Part shown: positions 27,097-35,180 of the stretch, in pieces
Layout of the letters: the number at the start of each line of letters is the position of its first letter
How positions within the stretch are numbered: the stretch's first letter is position 1
DNA from: Fictibacillus marinisediminis
GTDB taxonomy: Bacteria; Bacillota; Bacilli; Bacillales; Fictibacillaceae
Length of the DNA: 64,000 nucleotides
Reading direction: 5' to 3'
NCBI RefSeq assembly: GCF_023149135.1
Contig: NZ_JAIWJX010000002.1
Location: 3,720,001-3,784,000, forward strand
Translations under genes and position numbers: made by a program
The notes under the pieces: model-generated
What the model saw: the letters and a program-made list of their open reading frames with translations, nothing else
What the model was told of the DNA's origin: nothing
The model's database searches: none

Positions 27097-27807
27097 ATGA
27101 AGAAGTTTCTGAGTTTACTAGTTTTAGGAATCTTTGCGTTTTGTTCGTTCACTCCTTCGTATGCAGTTTCCATGCCTTCTCATCAAAAAGACTTGCTTAA
27201 AAAAGTGTATAAAGAGAAGAAGGCAAAACAGGCAGTATTTGTGACAGCGGACAAGGCAGACAAATTCACGGCCAAAATCACGGCATATGAGTATGTAAAG
27301 GGAAAATGGGTGAAGAAATACTCCATGCCCGCTGTAATCGGGAAAAACGGCATCAGTCCGAAGAAAAAAGAAGGTGATGGAAAGTCCCCCGCTGGCATCT
27401 TTTATATCGGCCAAAGCTTTGGAACAGTTAAGAAACCTTCCGGCGTGGATCTTCCTTACACAAAAACTGATCAGTACGACTACTGGGTCGACGATGTGAC
27501 ATCCAGGGATTACAACAAATGGATCGTGTACAAAGGGGATCCAGAAAAGCGCTGGAAGTCCTTTGAACGCATGAAGCTTGAGCCGCTTTATCATTACGGT
27601 GCAGTCATCGAGTACAATACACATCCGATTGTTAAAGGAGCTGGAAGTGCGATCTTCTTCCATGTTTGGAGAGCGTCGGACAAACCGACAGCCGGCTGTA
27701 CGGCAGTGTCGCAAGAGAATGTGGTGAAGCTGCTTAAATGGATGGATCCAGCCAAGAAACCAGTGTTCATTCAAGGGACAGTGAAACAGATGAAGGATAT
27801 GTATTAA
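27097..27807 (+). CDS. Secreted L,D-transpeptidase (YkuD family)
   Basis: 236 residues with a signal peptide (MKKFLSLLVLGIFAFCSFTPSYA). The catalytic signature of the YkuD fold is near the C-terminus: His in FFHVW, then KPTAGCTAVS with the nucleophilic Cys. The preceding part has the usual GK(S)PAGIFYIG element of this group. The family makes 3-3 peptide cross-links in peptidoglycan or modifies wall peptides. A good AAAGGAAAG site precedes ATG and a TATAAT lies at 27060. It diverges from the M14 gene, so this block edits the wall next to the S-layer gene. Confidence 0.85.
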   Translation: MKKFLSLLVLGIFAFCSFTPSYAVSMPSHQKDLLKKVYKEKKAKQAVFVTADKADKFTAKITAYEYVKGKWVKKYSMPAVIGKNGISPKKKEGDGKSPAGIFYIGQSFGTVKKPSGVDLPYTKTDQYDYWVDDVTSRDYNKWIVYKGDPEKRWKSFERMKLEPLYHYGAVIEYNTHPIVKGAGSAIFFHVWRASDKPTAGCTAVSQENVVKLLKWMDPAKKPVFIQGTVKQMKDMY

Positions 27808-27823
27808 AGTTTTTGGGTGTTTT

Positions 27824-27874
27824 GGTGCCAGGCACCGGGATTACACAAGTATGTAAGAGCCGGTGCCTGGCACC
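27824..27874. repeat. Nested palindromic repeat, copy 2
   Basis: GGTGCCAGGCACC and GGTGCCTGGCACC arms around a central TTACACAAGTATGTAA. It starts about 17 bases after the L,D-transpeptidase stop and could act as its terminator hairpin. Confidence 0.9.
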
Positions 27875-27910
27875 ATTTATGAAAAAAACAAAAACACGGG
27901 GGCTTTTTCG

Positions 27911-28339
27911 ATGATGAAATGGGTTGTGGTGTTTGTATTGCTGATTGGCGGTATTGGCTACTTTGCTTACAACGCTATTGTCAATTTTAGCGCTAACAAG
28001 CTGGTAGATCAGGTAGCCACTCAGATCGTGGACAGCAAGGACGTTGACAAACTGATGGATGACCCTGAAGTTGCACAATATGCAAAGAAAAGCGGAGACC
28101 TCGATGCCCTGGCTGCAAAGAGAAACCTCCCTTTTCATACGAAAGAAGATGCTCTGAAGACCGTCATTAAAAAAGTAGGCATGGATGACCTGAAAGACAT
28201 GAAGAACAAAGCCCTTGATGGGGTCTCTCCCCAAGAGCGGCGAGAGATCGAAGCCACATTGAATGAAAAGCTTACCCCAAAAGAAATGGAAGCCTTAAAA
28301 CTGGTGGCACTGAAGGAAATCAAGAAGCGCCAGGAATAG
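27911..28339 (+). CDS. Membrane-anchored protein of unknown function
   Basis: 142 residues from the ATG at 27911; a longer frame from 27863 begins inside a repeat and is unlikely. One N-terminal membrane helix (WVVVFVLLIGGIGYFAYNAIV, about 3-23) is followed by a charged, helical domain with KLMDDPEVAQYAKKSGDLDAL and a Glu/Lys-rich end (LTPKEMEALKLVALKEIKKRQE). No family is recognised. It lies between two palindromic repeats and downstream of the L,D-transpeptidase in the same direction. Confidence 0.7.
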   Translation: MMKWVVVFVLLIGGIGYFAYNAIVNFSANKLVDQVATQIVDSKDVDKLMDDPEVAQYAKKSGDLDALAAKRNLPFHTKEDALKTVIKKVGMDDLKDMKNKALDGVSPQERREIEATLNEKLTPKEMEALKLVALKEIKKRQE

Positions 28340-28353
28340 GAGAAATATGAAAA

Positions 28354-28403
28354 GGTGCCAGGCACCGGAATTACACACTTGTGTAACTGCGGTGCCTGGC
28401 ACC
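28354..28403. repeat. Nested palindromic repeat, copy 3
   Basis: Full-length copy with GGTGCCAGGCACC/GGTGCCTGGCACC arms and TTACACACTTGTGTAA centre, starting 15 bases after the stop of the preceding gene and ending 16 bases before the stop of a convergent small gene. Confidence 0.9.
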
Positions 28404-28418
28404 TTAAATCTTAAATCC

Positions 28419-28559
28419 TTACATCTCGTTATTTTTATCTTCATTCTCTCGATAATGCCTCTCACTTGTTTCATCCGCTCGTTTTGACACAAACATCAAG
28501 CTCATGATAAAGACAGTAAGAATAGATCCCACGAAACAGCCTATGATGAACATCAGCAT
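28419..28559 (-). CDS. Small single-pass membrane protein
   Basis: 46 residues: an N-terminal membrane helix (MLMFIIGCFVGSILTVFIMSLMFV) and a short charged tail (SKRADETSERHYRENEDKNNEM). The ATG has a strong GGAGGG seven bases upstream. The shape resembles DUF3789-type small membrane proteins, which have no known function. It is too short for usual gene callers but the start site and hydrophobic profile are convincing. Confidence 0.65.
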   Translation of the reverse strand: MLMFIIGCFVGSILTVFIMSLMFVSKRADETSERHYRENEDKNNEM

Positions 28560-28669
28560 GATTGACCCTCCAGTACTTCTTTCGTTGTCTACTTCTTTAT
28601 ATCGGCTTTTCTGGACAAACCATCAGCAGCTAGAACTATTTTAAACAGTTGTTTAAAAAACCTTTATCA

Positions 28670-29161
28670 CTAATACGCTTTCCTTCTAAAATGCCTCCAG
28701 TAAATCAGCACCGCAATCATGATGCCCACTAATCCGCCGGTTGCATCAATCATAACATCTTCCACATGCGGTGAACGCCCCGCGGTAAAATGCTGGTGGA
28801 TTTCATCCGATGCCGCATAGGCTACTGTCAGGACCCACGACAGGATGAACGTCTTTCCTCTATTAAAATAAAAGCGCAGCACTCTGAACAAAAGAAAGGC
28901 TAACAAAAGATAAACTGAGAAATGAGCCAATTTCCGGATGAGGAACTCTACAAATCCAGCCGGGCCGAGTGCCTGGACACTGACTTCTTCACCGGAATAT
29001 TGAAACACGGCGGACGAGAAGAAATTTGCGATCATTTTATGGTCCAAATAATGCGAGAGCGTTGGCCGCATGTCCTGTTTTTCATAAGGCGTGGCTGAAG
29101 AGTAAAAAATACCGCCGGCTACTAAAAGGACCGGCAGCCAATAAAATAAAAAGCGTTTCAT
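28670..29161 (-). CDS. VanZ-like membrane protein
   Basis: 163 residues with four predicted membrane helices and the VanZ-family signature: KLAHFSVYLLLAFLLF in the middle, then the acidic-histidine motif SDEIHQHFTAGRSPHVEDVMIDATGG. VanZ-like proteins are widespread in Firmicutes; one in vancomycin clusters gives low-level teicoplanin resistance, but most have no known role. It stands alone between convergent and divergent neighbours. Confidence 0.85.
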   Translation of the reverse strand: MKRFLFYWLPVLLVAGGIFYSSATPYEKQDMRPTLSHYLDHKMIANFFSSAVFQYSGEEVSVQALGPAGFVEFLIRKLAHFSVYLLLAFLLFRVLRFYFNRGKTFILSWVLTVAYAASDEIHQHFTAGRSPHVEDVMIDATGGLVGIMIAVLIYWRHFRRKAY

Positions 29162-29292
29162 GAGTACACCTGGCTTTCCCCTGACTTACGTTCACATATC
29201 TATAAGCCAATATACTATGGAAAGCGTGCAATTTCTAGAGGCATCGATTGAATGAATCTGCCTATATTGAGCAAAACTGTGAAGGAAACGGC

Positions 29293-30525
29293 ATGATTAT
29301 AAACCTATGGAGGTTATCCTTTACGATGTACGCACTGATCATAACAGTACTCATTCTCATTCTAATCGTATTTTTACTATGGCTAAGCTATTACCTCGGA
29401 TATAAAAAACACCTGAACCTGCATGGCATAAAGCAATATCCAAAACGCAGCGGCGAACTAACTCTCTTTATTGACGGCAGGGAGCTGTATACCCGCTATT
29501 TTGCCGACATTCGGAATGCAAAAAAGTCGTTGGAGATTCAGTTTTATACCGTGTGCGACGACAAGATCTGCAATGAATTTCTAAATATCCTGCGCCAGAA
29601 GGCAAAAGAAGGCCTTACCGTACGGCTGCTGCTCGACTATTATGGTTCAAAGAACGTGAAGAAAGCAGGGATCAAGCTCTGCCGGGATGAAGGAGTGAAA
29701 GTGGCTTTTTCCAATAAGCCTCGTCTTCCTTACCTGCTTTTCACGTCCCTCACCCACAACCATCGGAAAATCAGTGTGATCGATGGGACGATTGGCTATA
29801 TCGGCGGGTTTAACTTGGGCGAAGAATATCTCGGAAACAATCCGAAGCTTGGCTATTGGAGAGATTATCATCTGAAGGTTCAGGGGAAAAGTGTGGATGA
29901 CCTGCGGAATCAGTTTTACAGAGATTGGAACGTTGCCACACAAGAGAAGCAAACCTATCTGCCGCAGGAGAACGTCACTTTAACCGGTGGAATCGAGCAT
30001 CATTTTGAAGGCACGAACGGTGCACATTTGCAGGATATCTTCCTTGCCCTTGTGAAACATGCAAAAAAGGAGCTGTATATCTGCACCCCTTATTTTATTC
30101 CTGGAAAGGAACTGACCGATGAGCTCATTAAAGCTATAAAAAGAGGAGTAAATGTTAAAATCCTCGTGCCGTTTCAGGCCGATTACCCGCTCGTAAAGGA
30201 AGCTGCTTTCAGGTACTATGGCCTGCTTTTGCCGCATGGCTGCAAGATTTATCGCTTCTACCAAGGGTTCTACCATTCCAAGGTCATTGTCGTGGATGAT
30301 GAGCTGTGTAATATCGGTTCAGGGAACTTTAACAAGAGAAGCTTCTATTTAAATGATGAAATGAACGGGTTCTTCTATACCCCTTCTTTTATAAACATGG
30401 TAAAAGAGTCGATTGAAGAGGACATCCGGCGTTCCGAGCTTCTTACCTATGAAAGCTACCAAAAGAGACCTCTGCTTCAAAAAGGAAGGGAACAAGTTGC
30501 CAACCTGCTCTCCCGGTTCTTATAA
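29293..30525 (+). CDS. cls: Cardiolipin synthase (phospholipase D family)
   Basis: About 410 residues. One or two N-terminal membrane helices (about 8-35) anchor a domain with two HKD motifs: HNHRKISVIDG...GGFN and YHSKVIVVDD...GSGNFNKRS, each with His, Lys and Asp/Glu in place. This is the structure of bacterial cardiolipin synthases, which join two phosphatidylglycerols at the membrane. The start at 29293 has AAGGAAACGGC upstream; a 15-codon longer frame from 29248 lacks one. The protein is slightly shorter than B. subtilis ClsA (about 480-500) and is more like the minor paralogs. Confidence 0.85.
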   Translation: MIINLWRLSFTMYALIITVLILILIVFLLWLSYYLGYKKHLNLHGIKQYPKRSGELTLFIDGRELYTRYFADIRNAKKSLEIQFYTVCDDKICNEFLNILRQKAKEGLTVRLLLDYYGSKNVKKAGIKLCRDEGVKVAFSNKPRLPYLLFTSLTHNHRKISVIDGTIGYIGGFNLGEEYLGNNPKLGYWRDYHLKVQGKSVDDLRNQFYRDWNVATQEKQTYLPQENVTLTGGIEHHFEGTNGAHLQDIFLALVKHAKKELYICTPYFIPGKELTDELIKAIKRGVNVKILVPFQADYPLVKEAAFRYYGLLLPHGCKIYRFYQGFYHSKVIVVDDELCNIGSGNFNKRSFYLNDEMNGFFYTPSFINMVKESIEEDIRRSELLTYESYQKRPLLQKGREQVANLLSRFL

Positions 30526-30527
30526 AA

Positions 30528-30556
30528 TAGACGGTGAAATAGGCCGTCTTTTTTTT
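30528..30556 (+). terminator. Rho-independent terminator of the cardiolipin synthase gene
   Basis: GACGG/CCGTC stem with flanking AT pairs and eight T residues, directly after the stop codon. Confidence 0.8.
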
Positions 30557-30757
30557 AGTTCTTTAAAAAACTTCACCATCGAAAGCGCTTACTTTCACAT
30601 ATCGTGTTTCACTGCTTCTATTTAAGGTAAAACATAATGCGACACCGTGTGACAATTTTGCTAGAAAAGAAATAGGCACAGAGCAACAAGAAAAGATTGC
30701 CGTGCTGTGTTACACTGTCACGAATAAGAGAACAATGCTTAAGGAGGTCCAACACAC

Positions 30758-31273
30758 ATGTGGCAACCCCTCATTATTTTTCTATTGCAGCTATCTCTAC
30801 TTCCGATTGTGACCGTCCGTACCATTTTGCTTGTTAAAGGGGAAACACGAAAAGCGAGTGTCATCGGAGTGGTTGAAGCAGCCATCAACGTCTTGTCCCT
30901 GGGTATCGTGTTTCAGGATATGTCGAACATTTGGAATATCATTGCCTACGCTCTTGGTTTCGGAGTAGGACTCCTGCTGGGCGGGGTACTCGAAAATAAA
31001 TTGGCCATCGGCTACGTGACCCACCAGATCAACCTCCTGGATCGGTCAGAAAAGTTGGTGAACCGCCTTCGCGAAGAAGGATTCGGCGTAACGGTGTATC
31101 AAGGCGAAGGGCGTGAAGAAAATGCCCGGTTTCGTCTGGACGTACTGGCGAAGAGAAGCCGTGAAAAAGAACTCCTCCGCATCGTTGACGAGATCGCCCC
31201 AAAAGCCTTCCTCGTATCATTTGAGATCCGAAGCTTCAAAGGCGGCTATCTCACCAAAAGCATGAAGAAGTAA
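30758..31273 (+). CDS. UPF0316 / DUF2179-type membrane protein
   Basis: 171 residues. Three N-terminal membrane helices (about 3-80, including the pattern [25 protein letters not shown]) are followed by a cytosolic alpha/beta domain (about 95-165; [18 protein letters not shown]...[38 protein letters not shown]) typical of the DUF2179 ligand-binding fold. It matches the UPF0316 family, represented by B. subtilis YebE. Function unknown; related DUF2179 domains bind nucleotides. AAGGAGG precedes ATG. Confidence 0.85.
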   Translation: MWQPLIIFLLQLSLLPIVTVRTILLVKGETRKASVIGVVEAAINVLSLGIVFQDMSNIWNIIAYALGFGVGLLLGGVLENKLAIGYVTHQINLLDRSEKLVNRLREEGFGVTVYQGEGREENARFRLDVLAKRSREKELLRIVDEIAPKAFLVSFEIRSFKGGYLTKSMKK

Positions 31274-31297
31274 AATAAAAAAAGAAATAAAAGAAAT

Positions 31298-31347
31298 GGT
31301 GCCAGGCACCCGCATTACACACTTGTGTAATTGCGGTGCCTGGCACC
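31298..31347. repeat. Nested palindromic repeat, copy 4
   Basis: Full-length copy between the convergent UPF0316 and TcaA-like genes, ending 18 bases before the latter's stop. Confidence 0.9.
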
Positions 31348-31364
31348 GATTTTTGTGTTTAAAT

Positions 31365-32780
31365 TTATTTTACTTCTTTGGTTTCGAGCAGCTTGTTAAT
31401 ATAGTAGCCTCCATCATAAGGGGCATACACGGCGTAACGTGATTTGAACTTTTTCCTCTTGGTTTCACCATCAGCATAATGAATATCGTATGTCTCATTC
31501 GCTGTTACATGAACCATTTCTTCTTCGAATGGTTCAATTTTGAGCACTTCATAATCAATCAAGTCCTCTGTGATTCCTTTTTTATTAACATAGTCGATGT
31601 ATTCGCTAGATTCTTTGTAAGCATCTCCGCTTTCATCGATATAATCGGAAATAAGCGAGAAATTATGGGTATTCATAGCTTCTACGGAGGATTTTACGTA
31701 CTCCATCATAAAACTTTTCAGATCATCTTCATATGTTTCTGTATCACTATCCATGGGTTCATCTTGTGCTGCCATCGCCGTTTCATCATAGTCAATGTCG
31801 AGGCTTACATCTTCATCGTTGTTGATCACAACCGATTCACTTTTCATTTTTCCGACGTCAAAGTTTTTTTCGGCATGAAGCGTAATGGAACCGTCTGTAG
31901 CCACTGGCCCGAATTCATCGATGTCGTCAATTGTTTTGCCAGTGTCCTTGCCGTTGACAAACAGGTTGGCATCACCATAATTGGAATTGATGTAAACGTA
32001 TTTGCCTTCAAGCGGAACCTCCACCTCAAGGAGATTTTTTTCCGCTTCTGACACATCAACGTCCACGTTATCAGAGAGTGTCGCATATTCTCCTTTGTAC
32101 TCCACTTTTACATTATGGCTTCCCGGCAGGATTTCCCCTGCTTTTACAATGCCGTCCTCTTTATCCAGAATCCCTTTTTTCTTGCCGTCCAGGTAAACGG
32201 ATGAATCTTCAAAGTTAGAAGTCACTTTAACAGTTACCGGTTTGACCTCTACCACATAGTGATCAAAGAACAGCCATTGTTTGCCGTCTCTTTTCAATTG
32301 AAGCCATTCATTGTCATGATCGTCGGTAATCGGACGGGCCAGTTCCCCGCCGTCCATCCCGTTCGCCTGTTTTTCAAGAGAATCGATTGCCGATGAAAAC
32401 GCGTTGTTTTTACTAGCGTATTCAATAAAGTGTTTCGCAGTCTTGTCATCAGCTTCAATTTCAGACTGCCCTTCGTTAATAAAGCCTTTTACCGCTTCAG
32501 TGTCTTTGTTTTCAATGGCTTGTTTAAAATTCTTCACGGTGGCAGTTGGTCCGGTTTTGCCCTCTATCACCTTATATGCTGTAAATCCGGCAATGAGAAG
32601 AAGCACCAAGGCAGCCACTAGAATAATCAACGGCTTGTTGGGGCGCTTGCTTTTTTCTGAAGAACGGGTCCCTGCCGGCTCAGCTGGAGCTGGTTCCTGT
32701 CCTTTGTACGGAGTTCCGCAGTTTTTGCAGAAGCCGCTGCCCGCAGGCAGCTGGTTTCCGCATTCCTTGCAAAAATTCAT
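31365..32780 (-). CDS. Zinc-ribbon membrane protein, TcaA/YvbJ-like
   Basis: 471 residues. An N-terminal zinc ribbon (CKECG...CKNCG, about 4-23), a Pro/Ala-rich linker, one membrane helix (PLIILVAALVLLLIAGFTAY, about 50-70) and a large extracellular part made of TcaA-like domains: a helical pair, repeated beta domains ('VYLDGKKKGILD', 'LFVNGKDTGKTID') and a C-terminal NTF2-like domain. The order matches S. aureus TcaA and B. subtilis YvbJ. TcaA affects glycopeptide susceptibility; the general role is thought to be wall-stress sensing. It is the third of three adjacent zinc-ribbon genes. Confidence 0.85.
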   Translation of the reverse strand: MNFCKECGNQLPAGSGFCKNCGTPYKGQEPAPAEPAGTRSSEKSKRPNKPLIILVAALVLLLIAGFTAYKVIEGKTGPTATVKNFKQAIENKDTEAVKGFINEGQSEIEADDKTAKHFIEYASKNNAFSSAIDSLEKQANGMDGGELARPITDDHDNEWLQLKRDGKQWLFFDHYVVEVKPVTVKVTSNFEDSSVYLDGKKKGILDKEDGIVKAGEILPGSHNVKVEYKGEYATLSDNVDVDVSEAEKNLLEVEVPLEGKYVYINSNYGDANLFVNGKDTGKTIDDIDEFGPVATDGSITLHAEKNFDVGKMKSESVVINNDEDVSLDIDYDETAMAAQDEPMDSDTETYEDDLKSFMMEYVKSSVEAMNTHNFSLISDYIDESGDAYKESSEYIDYVNKKGITEDLIDYEVLKIEPFEEEMVHVTANETYDIHYADGETKRKKFKSRYAVYAPYDGGYYINKLLETKEVK

Positions 32781-32813
32781 GGTTTCCCCTCTTTCTTTTC
32801 TATCGAACTCTTT

Positions 32814-34451
32814 TTAATGTTGTCTTAAACGTGCAATATAGCTTCCCGCATAGGCGAGCAGAGCGGAGAAGATCAGACTGGCAAACAACGTGCCGAAGAA
32901 GGAGAACCCGAGAGAAAAATGAATGCCTCCCATATCGTCCATATTCATTTGGTTCATCAAGTCACCTGATACCGTAATCGCTAAACGTGTTGCCGTAATA
33001 ATAAACGTGAGCAGCACACTGTATACCGCACTGAAAATGAATAAATCTTTGTTGAAATTCTGCGATCTTAAATAAATGCGGTAGCCGGCATAGAGAAACA
33101 GTACGACCGGAATGAGCAGCCCAAGGTACATGTAAGCATCAAGGTTCAGTGTTTCTTCGATCGCATAGCGAAAACCGGATACAATAGAGTTATCTGTAGC
33201 TGTACCGCCCGCTCCTGAGAACAGAGACAAATGCAAGGACCCGGAATCACCGTCAGCTGTACCCTGGAACTTGAAGGTCGAGAAGTTAAGAATGTTCCAA
33301 ACATACAAACCCAGCTGCGTTACGAATACGAAAACGGCCGTCCAAGGTACATCTTCAGAAGAAGCTGCCTGATCGTTAATCTTGATTATACTGACGATAA
33401 AGAGCACCAAGGTTGTTAAAATCACACCGCGTACAAGTGTGCTTGCCGCCTGATGGATCGGCTCTCCATAGGAAAGGCGTGAAGATAGATGCCCTGTCGT
33501 TTTGAAAGCACCGAGCTGGAGCAAAGTCCCAAGGAAGCTGAACAATGTTCCGATGACAAAGCCATTGAACAATGAGCCCCAGAATGAATAATCCGTATCG
33601 ATGGAAAGATGCATTTTCATAAATTCTTCATTAACAGAAAGGTCATAGGAGAATCCTGCAAAAAAGGACAGGATGGCAAGGACCAGTGCATATACAGCAC
33701 CAATAATTAAAGCGGCGCTAAAGCGGTTTGCCAATGCTTCACTTTTGTTTTTCGCAGCATAAAAATATCCCCCAGCCACAAGGCCGATGAACGGAATGAG
33801 AAGCAGAATAAGCACACCGGACTTTGTTTCAAAATCAGCGCTGCTTGAATGCGTTTCTTCTCCTGCACTTCCCTTGATCCCTGCGTGAATGGTCGAATCC
33901 ACCATATGCGAAGCAAGAATCCAGTCTGTCACACCTACCAGCGAATCAGGCTCGGGGGCATCGACACCGTCTCCAAGGGAGCCCATCTCTGACAGAATGG
34001 AAGCTACATTAAATTCACTAATTTCATCATTTTCTAAAAGCGTTTCTACCTTTTTGTTCAAAATCCCGTTAATTGCAAATGAAAGAATAAGTACAACTAA
34101 AAAAGAAATCAATGCTCCGCCAAGGGCGAATTTTACTTTTTTTGAATTCAAAACGGTTTGTTTCACGTTTTGCAGGGTTTGGCTGTTCACCGTGTTTTTC
34201 AGCGTATCACGCGCTGCCCCTGTAATGGCTGTTAAATCCTCTTTACCTTTGGTTAATGCAAACAAGCTCGCTGAACATGACCGGCAATAGTTTTGCTGCC
34301 TGTCATTTTCTGTTCCGCAGGATGAGCAGAACCTGGAGTCCCGGCTTGTGAAAAGGCCGTTCGGTTTTTTGGGAAGGTTAAGTGCCGCACCGTCTTTGGC
34401 GCAATAATTCATGTTCGGATCATTTAAATGTCCACAACTGCTGCAATACAC
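32814..34451 (-). CDS. Zinc-ribbon polytopic membrane protein
   Basis: 545 residues. Two N-terminal zinc-ribbon knuckle pairs (MYCSSCG...CAKDG and FCSSCGTEN...CRSC, residues 1-62), then a helix near 115-133, an extracellular stretch and about seven membrane helices to the end. No catalytic motif is visible. Adjacent to the TcaA-like gene (34 bases) and to another zinc-ribbon gene (13 bases upstream), so all three should be co-transcribed. Function unknown. Confidence 0.75.
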   Translation of the reverse strand: MYCSSCGHLNDPNMNYCAKDGAALNLPKKPNGLFTSRDSRFCSSCGTENDRQQNYCRSCSASLFALTKGKEDLTAITGAARDTLKNTVNSQTLQNVKQTVLNSKKVKFALGGALISFLVVLILSFAINGILNKKVETLLENDEISEFNVASILSEMGSLGDGVDAPEPDSLVGVTDWILASHMVDSTIHAGIKGSAGEETHSSSADFETKSGVLILLLIPFIGLVAGGYFYAAKNKSEALANRFSAALIIGAVYALVLAILSFFAGFSYDLSVNEEFMKMHLSIDTDYSFWGSLFNGFVIGTLFSFLGTLLQLGAFKTTGHLSSRLSYGEPIHQAASTLVRGVILTTLVLFIVSIIKINDQAASSEDVPWTAVFVFVTQLGLYVWNILNFSTFKFQGTADGDSGSLHLSLFSGAGGTATDNSIVSGFRYAIEETLNLDAYMYLGLLIPVVLFLYAGYRIYLRSQNFNKDLFIFSAVYSVLLTFIITATRLAITVSGDLMNQMNMDDMGGIHFSLGFSFFGTLFASLIFSALLAYAGSYIARLRQH

Positions 34452-34463
34452 GTAAGTCCCCCC

Positions 34464-34952
34464 TTAAGCCGTTTTATTTCCGCAGCATCCGCAATACTCG
34501 GATCCGCTTGGAATCATTTCACTGCATGTACGGCATTGAAGCGTATATTGCTCGTTATTCTGCTTTGGAATCACAACTGGTTTTCCGCAGCTGCCGCAAA
34601 ATTTGTCAGCGGAACTGACAGGTGCTCCGCATGAGCATGAATATCCGCCGTCCGTATTTTTACGGTTCAGCTCTTCAATGGTTCTGTTCACCTGGAAAAT
34701 CGCTGTATCCTGTACTTGAATCTCTTCAGCCATACGTGATAAATGAGCAGGAACAAACTCCCCTTTGCGGATCAAAGAATAGACTTCTTCCCCTAATCCC
34801 ACGATAAGCTCGAGCCGTTTAGCCGATGCTTCTGCTCCCGTTTTCCTGAGCTGTCCCACTTCTTGGGCAGTATGCAGCTTCTGCTTCCCCTGCTGGAGGC
34901 TGCCCTGAATTTTGGTAAGTCCATCCCCTAACTTAGCCTGCAAATCTGACAT
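34464..34952 (-). CDS. Cytosolic zinc-ribbon protein with coiled coil
   Basis: 162 residues. Residues 1-95 are helical with heptads (LQAKLGDGLTKIQGSLQQGKQKLHTAQEV). The C-terminal 65 residues hold two zinc ribbons (CSCG...CGSCG and CRTC...CGCCG). First gene of the zinc-ribbon trio, with AAAGGGGAG before ATG. It resembles small zinc-ribbon proteins that accompany membrane partners in Bacillus; function unknown. Confidence 0.75.
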   Translation of the reverse strand: MSDLQAKLGDGLTKIQGSLQQGKQKLHTAQEVGQLRKTGAEASAKRLELIVGLGEEVYSLIRKGEFVPAHLSRMAEEIQVQDTAIFQVNRTIEELNRKNTDGGYSCSCGAPVSSADKFCGSCGKPVVIPKQNNEQYTLQCRTCSEMIPSGSEYCGCCGNKTA

Positions 34953-35124
34953 AAAATTTTTCTCCCCTTTTTCACCTTTAAAATATATAGAATAGCGTCC
35001 TAAGGACGATGTTCCCTTATGTATCGGCCCAAAGCCTTCCTTTTTTACTACTTTTTTATTATACCGATATATGACTAAAAGACTACCTTTTATTTACTAT
35101 ATTTCTCATTTTTTTCAAAAACAA

Positions 35125-35173
35125 GTGCCAGGCACCCGCATTACACAAGTGTGTAATCGCGGTGCCTGGCACC
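35125..35173. repeat. Nested palindromic repeat, copy 5
   Basis: Copy with AGTGCCAGGCACC left arm (first G changed to A) and GGTGCCTGGCACC right arm around TTACACAAGTGTGTAA, ending eight bases before the stop of the secreted protein gene. Confidence 0.9.
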
Positions 35174-35180
35174 GATCATT

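Noticed and set aside
27124..27774. 216-codon minus-strand frame opposite the L,D-transpeptidase
   Set aside because: It is antisense to a gene with a signal peptide and catalytic motif; its cysteine- and histidine-rich translation is the usual shadow pattern.
27863..27910. Extended N-terminus of the gene at 27911
   Set aside because: The extra codons begin within repeat copy 2 and precede a clean membrane-helix start at ATG 27911.
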